DNA of 49,239 nt. It comes from Gulosibacter massiliensis (GTDB taxonomy: Bacteria; Actinomycetota; Actinomycetes; Actinomycetales; Microbacteriaceae). Both the position numbers and the translations under genes were made by a program. Within the stretch, counting starts at the first letter, position 1. Every line of letters starts with the position of its first letter. The DNA lies in NCBI GenBank assembly GCA_945949175.1, contig CAMFDU010000007.1, positions 1 to 49,239 of the forward strand, read 5' to 3'. Below are positions 34,609 to 42,087 of this stretch, one piece after another. The notes below the pieces were generated by a model that made no database searches, was not told the DNA's origin, and saw nothing but the letters and a program-made list of their open reading frames with translations.

Positions 34609-34627
34609 ATTGTACGTTTAGTACAAT
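34609..34627 (-). promoter_or_regulatory. Toxin-antitoxin operator overlapping the -10
   Basis: ATTGTAC-GTTTA-GTACAAT is a perfect 7-base inverted repeat with a 5-base centre. On the minus strand its last six bases, TACAAT, act as the -10 and lie 6 nt before the antitoxin ATG. TGTAC half-sites resemble the TGTACA cores known in yefM-yoeB operators. Confidence 0.7.
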
Positions 34628-34661
34628 ACCCAGTCAAGTGCTTGAGGCGCGGCCACGCAGT

Positions 34662-34690
34662 TTGGCCGGGGGCGCTCGCTTTGGTAATGT
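34662..34690 (+). promoter_or_regulatory. Promoter of tRNA-Lys
   Basis: TTGGCC (34662-34667), a 17-base spacer and TAATGT (34685-34690) lie 23 bases before the mature 5' end of the tRNA, a normal distance for a short 5' leader. Confidence 0.5.
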
Positions 34691-34713
34691 GGTGACTTGC
34701 GTGCAAACGCAAC

Positions 34714-34789
<76 letters not shown>

Positions 34790-34816
34790 AGTAAAGACGG
34801 GCTTATTGGCTGCTTC

Positions 34817-35791
34817 TCAACGTGTTGAAATTACGGAGACAGTGCCGTCATCGACGTGGTGGGTGACGTAGGCCTTACGGCCGTTGGGGCTAAACGCCAC
34901 CCAGTATGGGTTGTCCCCAACGTTGATTGTGTCCGATATTTCATCGGTTGCAACCTTGATGACAGACACGGTGTCGTCGTTGGAAATTGTGACGTAAGCT
35001 TTTCTACCGTTGGGGCTGAATGCCACCGACTGCGGGGTGCCACCAACGCTGACTACGTCGGTCACGACCCCCCGAGCAACGGTGATCACAGACACGGTTG
35101 CTTCGTTGCGGTTTGTGACGTACGCTTTTTTGCCGTTGGGGCTGAATGCCACTGAACGCGGGCCATCGCCAACGTTGATCGTTCTCGTCACGTCGCCGGT
35201 AGCAACCGTGATTACAGATACGGTGTCGCCGCCGGAATTTGCGACGTACGCATGTTTGCCGTTGGGGCTGAATGCCACCGCGTAAGGGGAATCGCCAACG
35301 TTGATCGTATCCGCGATGTCACCGGTTGCAACCGTGATTACAGATACGCTGTCACCGACGGAATTTGCGACGTACGCCTTTTTACCGTTGGGGCTGAAGG
35401 CCACCGCGTAAGGGGAATCGCCAACGTTGATCGTGTCCGTGATGTCACCGGTTGCAACCGTGATTACAGAGATGGTGCTGTGGCCGTAGTTTGCGACGTA
35501 CGCTATTTTGCCGTTGGGGCTGAATGCCACCGAGTAAGGGGTATTCCCTACATTGATTGTGTCGGTAACCTCACCAGTTTGAACCTCAATCGCGGACACG
35601 GTGGAGGAGCTTGCGTTTGCGACGTATGCTTTTTTGCCGTTGGGGCTGAATGCGACCGAAACCGGGATATCCTCGACGTTGATTGTGTCCACCACAACGG
35701 GGACAGCAAATACCGGAAAAGTTATCGGCGCGAACATTATCAAGGCCCCTGCGCTAAGGGCGAGCGCACTGCGCCTCGTCGTCGGTTTCAC
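34817..35791 (-). CDS. Exported seven-blade YVTN beta-propeller protein
   Basis: 324 residues. An N-terminal signal (RRSALALSAGALIMFAPITF, ending VFA) is followed by seven 42-residue YVTN/SMP-type repeats of the form DTINVGxxPxxVAFSPNGKKAYVxN...VSVI.VATG, one full propeller with the N-terminal strand able to close the last blade. A twin Arg near the N-terminus makes Tat export conceivable. The role may be ligand or surface binding; no catalytic residues are visible. GTG start with AGGGGA upstream. Several blades are nearly identical in DNA, indicating recent duplication. Confidence 0.85.
   Translation of the reverse strand: MKPTTRRSALALSAGALIMFAPITFPVFAVPVVVDTINVEDIPVSVAFSPNGKKAYVANASSSTVSAIEVQTGEVTDTINVGNTPYSVAFSPNGKIAYVANYGHSTISVITVATGDITDTINVGDSPYAVAFSPNGKKAYVANSVGDSVSVITVATGDIADTINVGDSPYAVAFSPNGKHAYVANSGGDTVSVITVATGDVTRTINVGDGPRSVAFSPNGKKAYVTNRNEATVSVITVARGVVTDVVSVGGTPQSVAFSPNGRKAYVTISNDDTVSVIKVATDEISDTINVGDNPYWVAFSPNGRKAYVTHHVDDGTVSVISTR
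35140..35560 (-). repeat. Near-identical 126-bp repeats in the YVTN gene
   Basis: Blades 2-5 repeat with a 126-base period. The segments carrying GGGGAATCGCCAACGTTGAT near 35286 and 35411 are identical, and the shared GCCGTTGGGGCTGAATGCCA block recurs near 35130, 35258, 35510 and 35637. Such homology allows blade number to change by recombination. Confidence 0.7.
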
Positions 35792-35897
35792 GGTTCCCCT
35801 AAATGCTTTCGATTATTGGTGTAAACCATCTTATTGTCAGAAAACGTCCCTGTACACAGACCGAGGCTGTTTTTGAAACCTCTTGAGGGGGGGCGGG

Positions 35898-36656
35898 TTA
35901 ACGACCTTTGGCAATCGCCACGATTTCATCGATGTGATTTTTCATGGTTAACTTGACCCCGATTTTGGGAAGGTCGAGCGACCAAAAGCTTTGTGTTGAT
36001 AAATGAGATCCGCTCGCCCACATCTGCAGTCCGTGGGCGGCCAATGAGACGCTTGTGGCGGCAAGGAATTCGCTCGCATTCTTGACGGCAAAGTCGGTGC
36101 CAGGAAAATTTGTATCGTCGTAGTCGAGTGGATTTGTCGTCCCAGTTCTGATATCGATTACGAGGTCAGTCAATACTGCTAGGTGATACTCGAAGCTGCG
36201 GCGCATCTCTGTGCCGTAAACGGTTTCAAGTTGAATCCGAACAGGCTCAGACAACATGGGGTATTGAACGAGCAGCGCGAGAGGGCCCATGCACATAGCC
36301 CAATCGATTTCGGCCTTCAAATAGGCGCGAAGTCGTTTCTCGCCGTCACCCGTGGTCCGACGAACGGCGTCGATGCCATTCCGCGACCATTCCCGGTAAG
36401 CCCAAATCGTTGCTTCGACGATGAGCCCATCTCTGTTTCCAAAGTGATAGGGAATCATTGATTGTTTGACTCCAAAACGTTCGCACACGATTCGCGCGTT
36501 GAAGTCAGCCGGACCATGCTTCTTGATTTCGTCGATGGCGAGAAGAATCAGTCGCTCGCGGGTACCGATGTCGTTCCCCATTAGAGCCTTTACGCCGTCA
36601 AGTGCTGGGGAAAGGTGGAGTTCCGGTACTGGCGCGTCTAGGCGTGGTCGAACCAT
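35898..36656 (-). CDS. TetR-family transcription regulator
   Basis: 252 residues. The N-terminal HTH lies at about 32-75: TRERLILLAIDEIKKHG, then ARIVCERFGVKQSMIPYHFGNRDGL with the typical YHFG-N-RDGL helix end. The C-terminal ligand domain is all-helical and unassigned. It is longer than usual at the N-terminus (about 25 extra residues), yet TAGACT ends 6 nt before ATG 36656, which supports that start as leaderless; ATG at codon 28 is the alternative. The regulated gene is not evident; the protein to its right (36721-38145) runs the same way. Confidence 0.86.
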   Translation of the reverse strand: MVRPRLDAPVPELHLSPALDGVKALMGNDIGTRERLILLAIDEIKKHGPADFNARIVCERFGVKQSMIPYHFGNRDGLIVEATIWAYREWSRNGIDAVRRTTGDGEKRLRAYLKAEIDWAMCMGPLALLVQYPMLSEPVRIQLETVYGTEMRRSFEYHLAVLTDLVIDIRTGTTNPLDYDDTNFPGTDFAVKNASEFLAATSVSLAAHGLQMWASGSHLSTQSFWSLDLPKIGVKLTMKNHIDEIVAIAKGR

Positions 36657-36662
36657 ACCGCG

Positions 36663-36706
36663 AGTCTATCGAGCAAAGTCCCGTTAACTGTTACTCACTT
36701 CAGTTA
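36663..36706 (-). promoter_or_regulatory. TetR-gene promoter with inverted repeat
   Basis: On the minus strand TAGACT (36668-36663) ends 6 nt before the TetR ATG. Upstream, TAACTG (36685-36690) and CAGTTA (36701-36706) form a perfect 6-base inverted repeat with a 10-base centre near the expected -35, a possible autoregulatory operator. Confidence 0.42.
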
Positions 36707-36720
36707 CTCGACGGTTGTCC

Positions 36721-38145
36721 TTAGTCGATCGGCATAGGTTCGATGAGCATCGGCTCGGGAAGTTGAATGACGCCTTCCTCCAGAGTGATGACGGTCTGCC
36801 ACCATGAGTCTGCGCCGGTCAACGCTACGCCTGGAACGAGCCACGCGCTCCCCGATGCATCCCACACGAGCAAGAGGACGGGCTGCGATTCATCGATCGT
36901 AATTGTTTGGACCGGGATTTCTTCTTCCGTCGGCAGAGGAATCGGTGTTTCGGTGGGATCAATAATCGGTGCATCCGTTTCCGTTGGCACGGGTTCAGTG
37001 GTTTCGGAAGGGACTGGCTCTTCCGTCGGTTCAACTGCAGGGTCCGTTGGCTCTGTCGGTTCGACGGATTCACCGGTCACCGCGTCGCTTGCGACTTCCC
37101 CGAAGCCCGCATCGACGGATGACCGCATTGCCCACATTCCGCCCTGATAATCGGTTGGACCGGCACCGAACCAACGCCAGTCCGCGAGTCGATCCACGGC
37201 GGTAACGTCGGACACGGTGTTGAATTCTCCGGCGTCGACAATCGAGACCGAGTTTCCTTGGGCCCACGACAATTCGCCGTTACCCGACCATGACACCGAC
37301 CACTCGATCGCGGTTTTTTGGCCGTCGATGGTCAGGGCGACGCTGGCGAACGATGACCACTCATCGACCATGACGGTGATGTCGGCCGGCTCGAATGCTA
37401 CGCCCATGGCGGTGAAGAACTCACTCGCCAATCGACGGGACTCCGCCTCATCAGGGTTGAGCCCCGTGATGGCTGGTTCATATTCGGTGCATTCAATATA
37501 AGAATCAGCGCCTTTGCCAACACGTCGTTGGTCAAGGCACTTCTGCTCGGGATATGCGGCAGGGTTCGAATACCACCACGACCCAGTTCCTGACCAACTG
37601 ACCATAACGCTGGGTTCTGAGCCGTCTTCTGGACCGACAACGTAGGTCGGCCAGGCCGCGTCGAAGTATTGAGACTTCTGAGGTTCACCGGAAACGCCGA
37701 AATAGTTCGCCGCGCTGAGCAACACTGATTCGGGGGTTCCCACCAAATCGATTCGGTAAACGTGCCCGCGCCCCGTTGACATTGACAGGTTGTCACCCGC
37801 GACATATTGGTATGACAGGTAGGGCATCATCATCTTGTCAGCGCTGACGGAGGATGATTGAGCTGACATCGCCTCGGGACTTGTGTTTCCTGCCAAAACG
37901 ATCAACGGCCCGCTCATTGTGCCGAATGTTCCCGCTACGACGACACCGACCGCCGACGCGACACCAACTCCGCCAAGCAACGATCGGCGGACCCGAGTCG
38001 AGGTGGTCAGCCACCAGTCGCGGATTGGATTGTGGCCAGACGCTGCAGACTTCGGCATACCGGGAGGGGAAACCTTCACCCCTGGACCAGCCGGGTCGGA
38101 TTTGCGGAGGCGGTCGTCGAGTGAATCGTCGGTGGATTTGTTCAT
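36721..38145 (-). CDS. Membrane-anchored protein paired with an ECF sigma factor
   Basis: 474 residues from ATG 38145. The cytoplasmic N-terminus is about 53 residues and polar; one membrane helix follows (about 56-78, LGGVGVASAVGVVVAGTF); the rest is outside, with a beta-rich domain (about 110-370) and a Pro/Thr/Glu-rich stretch (about 375-430, repeats of EPTEP and PTET) before a terminal beta segment. No zinc-binding anti-sigma motif is visible. The gene follows the sigma gene after 32 nt, so it is probably its membrane-linked regulator or main co-expressed product. The frame is open above 38145 but only inside the sigma gene. Confidence 0.68.
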   Translation of the reverse strand: MNKSTDDSLDDRLRKSDPAGPGVKVSPPGMPKSAASGHNPIRDWWLTTSTRVRRSLLGGVGVASAVGVVVAGTFGTMSGPLIVLAGNTSPEAMSAQSSSVSADKMMMPYLSYQYVAGDNLSMSTGRGHVYRIDLVGTPESVLLSAANYFGVSGEPQKSQYFDAAWPTYVVGPEDGSEPSVMVSWSGTGSWWYSNPAAYPEQKCLDQRRVGKGADSYIECTEYEPAITGLNPDEAESRRLASEFFTAMGVAFEPADITVMVDEWSSFASVALTIDGQKTAIEWSVSWSGNGELSWAQGNSVSIVDAGEFNTVSDVTAVDRLADWRWFGAGPTDYQGGMWAMRSSVDAGFGEVASDAVTGESVEPTEPTDPAVEPTEEPVPSETTEPVPTETDAPIIDPTETPIPLPTEEEIPVQTITIDESQPVLLLVWDASGSAWLVPGVALTGADSWWQTVITLEEGVIQLPEPMLIEPMPID

Positions 38146-38177
38146 ACTCTGGTTATGTCCTGGTGGAGGGAAATCTT

Positions 38178-38657
38178 TCAGGCAGTTTCTGCAAGTGCCA
38201 CGCGCAGTTGGTTGCGAGCTCGATTCAGTCGAACGGAAACCGCATTCGCGGTGATATCCAAAGCCAACGCCGTTTCGGCGACGCTGAGACCGTCGAGCGC
38301 TGTCAGCGCAAGGATTTGTCGAGACGTAGCCGGCAGTCGCCCCCATGCGTCAGCGAGGGCGATGTCGGCGACGGCAATGGATTCTGCGGACGGAGAAGTG
38401 TCCGGTGCGACTATCGCGGCCAACAGATTTTGCGCCCGCGCGTTCTTGCGGCGGTGGTTCGCGACGAGATTGGTTGCAACACGGTAAAGCCACGGCAGTT
38501 CCTCGCCAACGGTGACGGCACCACCTCTGCGCCAGGCGATTTCGAACACCTGGGCCGACAGGTCGTCCACGTCGTTGATCTCTACCCGTCGATAAAGAAA
38601 CTTTGCGATGGGCATGCGCAATCCAGCGAATCGCTCGGTGAAATCGTCGGGGGACAA
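38178..38657 (-). CDS. ECF-type RNA polymerase sigma factor
   Basis: 159 residues, two-domain sigma. Region 2 is about residues 4-70 (DVDDLSAQVFEIAWRR, LPWLYRVATNLVANHRR); region 4 is about 100-155 (RLPATSRQILALTALDGLSV and LDITANAVSVRLNRARNQLR). The start is taken as TTG 38657 because AAAGGAG stands 5 nt before it and region 2 begins right after; an ATG 24 codons upstream (38729) adds a basic stretch without family likeness. A candidate extracytoplasmic-type promoter (GGAAAG with CGTGAC about 13 bases later) lies upstream but is weak. The membrane protein gene follows. Confidence 0.84.
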   Translation of the reverse strand: MSPDDFTERFAGLRMPIAKFLYRRVEINDVDDLSAQVFEIAWRRGGAVTVGEELPWLYRVATNLVANHRRKNARAQNLLAAIVAPDTSPSAESIAVADIALADAWGRLPATSRQILALTALDGLSVAETALALDITANAVSVRLNRARNQLRVALAETA

Positions 38658-38781
38658 CGTGGCTCCTTTGTGACCTACCTTGACTATGTCACGGTAACGC
38701 GAAATCTTTCCGAATCTTGTGAAACGCATAACATTCGTGCGCCCAGCACGATTGGCTTGGGCACGTGTGACGCCACCGTCT

Positions 38782-38787
38782 TAGACT
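38782..38787 (+). promoter_or_regulatory. -10-like element of lysE-type gene (TAGACT), leaderless start
   Basis: TAGACT ends 6 nt before the GTG at 38794. TTGGGC at 38757-38762, 19 bases upstream, is a possible -35. Confidence 0.42.
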
Positions 38788-38793
38788 GCTGGT

Positions 38794-39420
38794 GTGGTCC
38801 CACTCGAGAACATCCTCACGTTCATTGCGTTCGCGCTCGTGATTATCGCAATTCCCGGACCGTCGGTGATGTTCGCGATATCCCGCGCACTGGTGCTCGG
38901 AAAACGTGGCGCGGTGTTGACCGTTGTGGGGAACGGAATCGGGGTTTTCGTCCAAGCGCTCGCGGTGTCGGTCGGTTTGGGAGTGTTGATTGAATCCAAC
39001 GAAGTTCTCCTAACCATTATTCGACTCGGCGGCGCAGCATTCCTGATTTATCTCGGAATCACTGCGATTCGCCATCGACGTGACGGGCTAGACCTCACGA
39101 CCCCCGTCGTCGTGCCCAGGAGTTCGCACATCCTCCGTGAATCAATCCTCGTCGGTCTGTCCAACCCGAAGACAATTGTTTTCTTTTCAGCGGCGTTCCC
39201 CCAGTTCGTGGTATCGAGCGGGACACCCATCGTTTTTCAAATGATCCTGCTGAGCGTGATTTTTGTCGTTTTCGGTATCTCGGGGGACGCGATTTACGCA
39301 CTGTCCGCCGGAGCTGCCCGCGACTGGTTCGCGAAGTCGCAGGGACGAGTAATTGCGATGCGGACCATCGGGGGAATCGCGATGACGACTTTGGGTGCTG
39401 TAACCGTCGTGCTGCCCTAA
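38794..39420 (+). CDS. LysE/RhtB-family amino acid exporter
   Basis: 208 residues with six hydrophobic segments. IAIPGPSVMFAISRALVLGKR is the family signature (Pro-Gly-Pro of the first helix); GGAAFLIYLGITAIR and GLSNPKTIVFFSAAFPQF are the other conserved parts. It exports amino acids such as homoserine, threonine or lysine; the substrate is not deducible. GTG start, likely leaderless. It is divergent from the sigma gene and followed by the H1-like gene behind a palindrome. Confidence 0.88.
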   Translation: MVPLENILTFIAFALVIIAIPGPSVMFAISRALVLGKRGAVLTVVGNGIGVFVQALAVSVGLGVLIESNEVLLTIIRLGGAAFLIYLGITAIRHRRDGLDLTTPVVVPRSSHILRESILVGLSNPKTIVFFSAAFPQFVVSSGTPIVFQMILLSVIFVVFGISGDAIYALSAGAARDWFAKSQGRVIAMRTIGGIAMTTLGAVTVVLP

Positions 39421-39436
39421 CGATGGATTGCCGTAC

Positions 39437-39462
39437 TTAGTTTGCGTTAGCGCGTAAACTAA
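39437..39462. promoter_or_regulatory. 26-bp palindrome at the promoter of the H1-like gene
   Basis: TTAGTTTGCG-TTAGCG-CGTAAACTAA has arms matching at 9 of 10 positions. Its right arm contains TAAACT (39455-39460), a -10-like hexamer, so a dimeric repressor bound here would block the promoter of the gene at 39521. It is too AT-rich for a typical terminator. Confidence 0.5.
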
Positions 39463-39520
39463 ATAAGTCGGGCTCACGTCCCGCACATGAATCACTCAAA
39501 CACGTAAGGACGTTCTTTCC

Positions 39521-40042
39521 ATGAGTTTTTTCCAGAACCTTTCAAAAATGGTGTCGGGCGCGAACAAGAAGGCCGACCAGCTCGCTGACTCCGCCCGTGA
39601 CCTCGCTTCAGACGCAGCCAAGCGAGCTGGCGATTTCGCTGACGACGCATCGCGCGAGGTCAACAAACTCGCTGCCCAGGCAAAGCGCGAAGGCACCAAG
39701 GTTGTCAAGAATGCAAAGCGCGAAGGCACCAAGGTTGTCAAAAAAGCGACCAAGACCGCGAAGGCCGTCACTAAAGACGTCAAGAGCAAGGCGACCGCCG
39801 CAGCCAAGACCGCCGAGGTCCGCGCAAACAAGGCGGCAAAGACCATTGCCGCCGAAGCCAAAATTGTCGGCAAGACGGTCAAGTCGAGTGCAACAAAGGT
39901 CGCGGCGGGTGTCAAGGAAGCCCTGACCGGAGCGCCTGATGCGTCCTGGACTGTCGCTCAGCTTCGTGCAGCCGCAAAGGTTCGTGGCGTAGCCGGTTAC
40001 TCGACGATGTCAAAACCACAATTGCTCAAGGCGCTTCGCTAG
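39521..40042 (+). CDS. Lys/Ala-rich histone-H1-like protein with C-terminal Rho-N/SAP-like motif
   Basis: 173 residues. The N-terminal 50 residues form an amphipathic helix pattern like LEA proteins (SGANKKADQLADSARDLASD). The middle (about 50-135) is very rich in Lys and Ala, with AKREGTKVVK repeated twice in tandem, like the tails of histone H1 or mycobacterial HupB. The last 34 residues, WTVAQLRAAAKVRGVAGYS then SKPQLLKALR, resemble the Rho-N/SAP fold that binds nucleic acid. A nucleoid-associated, DNA-compacting protein is the best inference. ATG preceded by AAGGA. It is bounded by a palindromic promoter and a strong terminator, so monocistronic. Confidence 0.72.
   Translation: MSFFQNLSKMVSGANKKADQLADSARDLASDAAKRAGDFADDASREVNKLAAQAKREGTKVVKNAKREGTKVVKKATKTAKAVTKDVKSKATAAAKTAEVRANKAAKTIAAEAKIVGKTVKSSATKVAAGVKEALTGAPDASWTVAQLRAAAKVRGVAGYSTMSKPQLLKALR
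39680..39745 (+). repeat. 33-bp tandem duplication in the H1-like gene
   Basis: Two adjacent copies of a 33-base unit (starting GCAAAGCGCGAAGGCACCAA), identical over at least the first 28 bases, encode AKREGTKVVKN and AKREGTKVVKK. This points to recent growth of the basic repeat region. Confidence 0.85.
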
Positions 40043-40056
40043 TCAGTTTGCGTATA

Positions 40057-40088
40057 ACAAAAGCCGACCCTTTCGGGTCGGCTTTTGT
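40057..40088. terminator. Strong bidirectional terminator
   Basis: Perfect 14-bp stem (arms ACAAAAGCCGACCC and GGGTCGGCTTTTGT) with a TTTC loop between the convergent H1-like gene and the small membrane-protein gene. The A-rich left arm and T-rich right arm provide U tracts for both directions. Confidence 0.93.
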
Positions 40089-40102
40089 CGTTCATCGAGA
40101 AA

Positions 40103-40291
40103 CTATTCCGTGTCCTCGTCACTCTCGTCCGGCTCAGAAATCGCTGCGACGATGGCAACAAGGCTCACGATCCAGGAAATCCATAACAGCGCGAGTTTCC
40201 AGTCACGTTTGCCGGACACTGTTGCCTTGACGAGACCGAAAACGGAAAAAATTGCACTGAGAAAACTGCCGTTGAGCAGGAACTTTTTCAT
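40103..40291 (-). CDS. Small two-helix membrane protein
   Basis: 62 residues from ATG 40291. Two hydrophobic segments (about 6-22 and 32-54: WKLALLWISWIVSLVAIVAA) and an acidic tail (EPDESDEDTE). GGAGGT lies 6 nt before this ATG, which decides the start over a GTG/ATG 12 codons upstream. I do not recognise the family. It ends at the shared terminator and is divergent from ilvD. Confidence 0.68.
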   Translation of the reverse strand: MKKFLLNGSFLSAIFSVFGLVKATVSGKRDWKLALLWISWIVSLVAIVAAISEPDESDEDTE

Positions 40292-40328
40292 CGCGCTACC
40301 TCCGACGTCAACGATACCCCCGTGCACA

Positions 40329-40358
40329 GTGCGCTAGCGCACCAATGGTTTGTAGGAT
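40329..40358 (+). promoter_or_regulatory. ilvD leaderless promoter with palindromic operator
   Basis: TAGGAT (40353-40358) ends 6 nt before the ilvD ATG. GTGCGCTAGCGCAC (40329-40342), a perfect 14-base palindrome, covers the expected -35 position. A leaderless mRNA excludes a classical attenuator, so control is likely by a protein at this palindrome. Confidence 0.52.
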
Positions 40359-40364
40359 AGTCGA

Positions 40365-42059
40365 ATGACTGAGATTGACCGCAAACCGCGCTCGCGGGTC
40401 GTCACCGATGGAATCGAAGCGACCACCTCGCGCGGAATGTTGCGCGCCGTGGGGATGGGGGACGCGGACTGGGACAAACCTCAAGTCGGAATCGCCAGTT
40501 CATGGAACGAAATCACACCCTGTAACCTGTCGCTTGGCCGCCTCGCCCAGGCCGCCAAGGAAGGCGTTCACGCCGGTGGTGGTTACCCGCTTCAGTTCGG
40601 AACGATTTCGGTTTCGGACGGCATCTCGATGGGCCACGAAGGAATGCACTTCTCGCTGGTCTCGCGTGAGGTGATTGCCGACTCGGTCGAAACGGTTGTT
40701 CAGGCCGAGCGCCTCGACGGCACTGTCCTTCTCGCCGGATGTGACAAGTCCATTCCGGGGATGCTCATGGCCGCTGCTCGCCTTGATCTCGCAAGTTCCT
40801 TCCTTTACGCCGGCTCGATTGCTCCGGGCTGGGTGAAGTTAGAAGACGGCACCGAAAAGGACATCACGATTATTGATTCTTTCGAAGCGGTCGGTGCAGT
40901 CAAGGCGGGAAAGATGAGCGTCGAAGACGCCCGCCGAATCGAATGCGCTTTCGCCCCCGGTGAAGGCGCCTGCGGTGGAATGTACACGGCGAACACCATG
41001 GCGTCCGTCGCCGAAGCTCTCGGCATGAGTCTTCCCGGATCGGCGTCACCCGCGTCGTATGACCGCCGCCGCGATTATTTCGCGCACCTGTCGGGTCAAG
41101 CAGTCGTTGGCATGCTCGATCGCGGTCAAACCGCCCGCGACATTCTCACCATCAAAGCTTTTGAAAACGCGATTGCCGTTGCAATGGCCCTCGGAGGATC
41201 GACGAACGTAGTCCTTCACCTTCTCGCGATCGCAAACGAAGCGGAAGTGCCGCTCACGCTCGATGACTTTAACCGGATTGGCGCGAAGGTCCCACACCTC
41301 GGTGATCTCAAGCCCTTCGGAAAATATGTCATGAATGACGTGGACCGCCGAGGCGGGCTTCCCGTCCTGATGAAAGCACTCGTTGACGCCGGACTTATGC
41401 ACGGCGACGCGCTGACAATCACGGGAAAAACGATGGCGGAAAATCTCGCCGACATGAACCTCGACGCCTTAGACGGCGAAGTCATCCGAACCCTCGACAA
41501 CCCGATCCATGCAACCGGGGGCATCACAATTCTCAACGGATCGTTTGCGCCGGAGGGCGCGGTCGTGAAAACCGCGGGATTCGACGCCGCGACATTCGAG
41601 GGGCCAGCGCGAGTGTTCGAACGCGAGCGCGCGGCTATGGACGCGCTGACCAACGGCGAGATTGTCGCAGGCGACGTAGTTGTTATTCGCTACGAAGGCC
41701 CGAAGGGCGGTCCGGGAATGCGCGAGATGCTTGCGGTCACCGCGGCAATCAAGGGCGCGGGACTCGGCAAAGATGTATTACTCTTGACAGACGGGCGATT
41801 CTCAGGCGGCACAACCGGACTGTGTATCGGCCACGTAGCTCCCGAAGCAGTGGATGCAGGTCCCATTGCCTTCGTGCGCGATGGTGATCTGATACGGGTC
41901 GATATCGCAGCTCGGAGTATCGACTTACTCGTCGATGAAGCCGAGTTGGAGGCGCGCCGCACAGGTTGGTCGCCCCTTCCGCCGCGTTATACCCGCGGCG
42001 TTCTTGCGAAGTATTCCAAGCTTGTGCAGTCAGCCGCTCTGGGCGCTGTCACCGGCTAA
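40365..42059 (+). CDS. ilvD: Dihydroxy-acid dehydratase
   Basis: 564 residues. It dehydrates 2,3-dihydroxy-isovalerate and -methylvalerate to the keto acids in valine and isoleucine synthesis. Iron-sulfur ligands are seen in [24 protein letters not shown] and [23 protein letters not shown] is represented by [17 protein letters not shown], and [19 protein letters not shown] is the C-terminal signature. Full length, with ATG placed directly after a -10-like hexamer. ilvB follows after 28 nt with its own ribosome site, so an ilvDBNC operon is likely. Confidence 0.97.
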   Translation: MTEIDRKPRSRVVTDGIEATTSRGMLRAVGMGDADWDKPQVGIASSWNEITPCNLSLGRLAQAAKEGVHAGGGYPLQFGTISVSDGISMGHEGMHFSLVSREVIADSVETVVQAERLDGTVLLAGCDKSIPGMLMAAARLDLASSFLYAGSIAPGWVKLEDGTEKDITIIDSFEAVGAVKAGKMSVEDARRIECAFAPGEGACGGMYTANTMASVAEALGMSLPGSASPASYDRRRDYFAHLSGQAVVGMLDRGQTARDILTIKAFENAIAVAMALGGSTNVVLHLLAIANEAEVPLTLDDFNRIGAKVPHLGDLKPFGKYVMNDVDRRGGLPVLMKALVDAGLMHGDALTITGKTMAENLADMNLDALDGEVIRTLDNPIHATGGITILNGSFAPEGAVVKTAGFDAATFEGPARVFERERAAMDALTNGEIVAGDVVVIRYEGPKGGPGMREMLAVTAAIKGAGLGKDVLLLTDGRFSGGTTGLCIGHVAPEAVDAGPIAFVRDGDLIRVDIAARSIDLLVDEAELEARRTGWSPLPPRYTRGVLAKYSKLVQSAALGAVTG

Positions 42060-42087
42060 CACCACCGCAGTTTTTAAGGAGAACCCG

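Noticed and set aside
35140-35560. CRISPR-like array
   Set aside because: The regular 126-base repeats are in-frame coding blades of a beta-propeller; no short spacer structure or cas genes exist.
38690-38715. ECF-type autoregulated promoter before the sigma gene
   Set aside because: GGAAAG and CGTGAC are only about 13 bases apart, shorter than the 15-17 usual for ECF promoters, so it is mentioned only in the sigma entry.
37854-38993. 379-codon plus-strand frame opposite the sigma/membrane-protein genes
   Set aside because: It crosses the sigma start, the divergent promoter and the lysE start, and its composition (Arg, Cys, Ser rich) is typical of a shadow frame.
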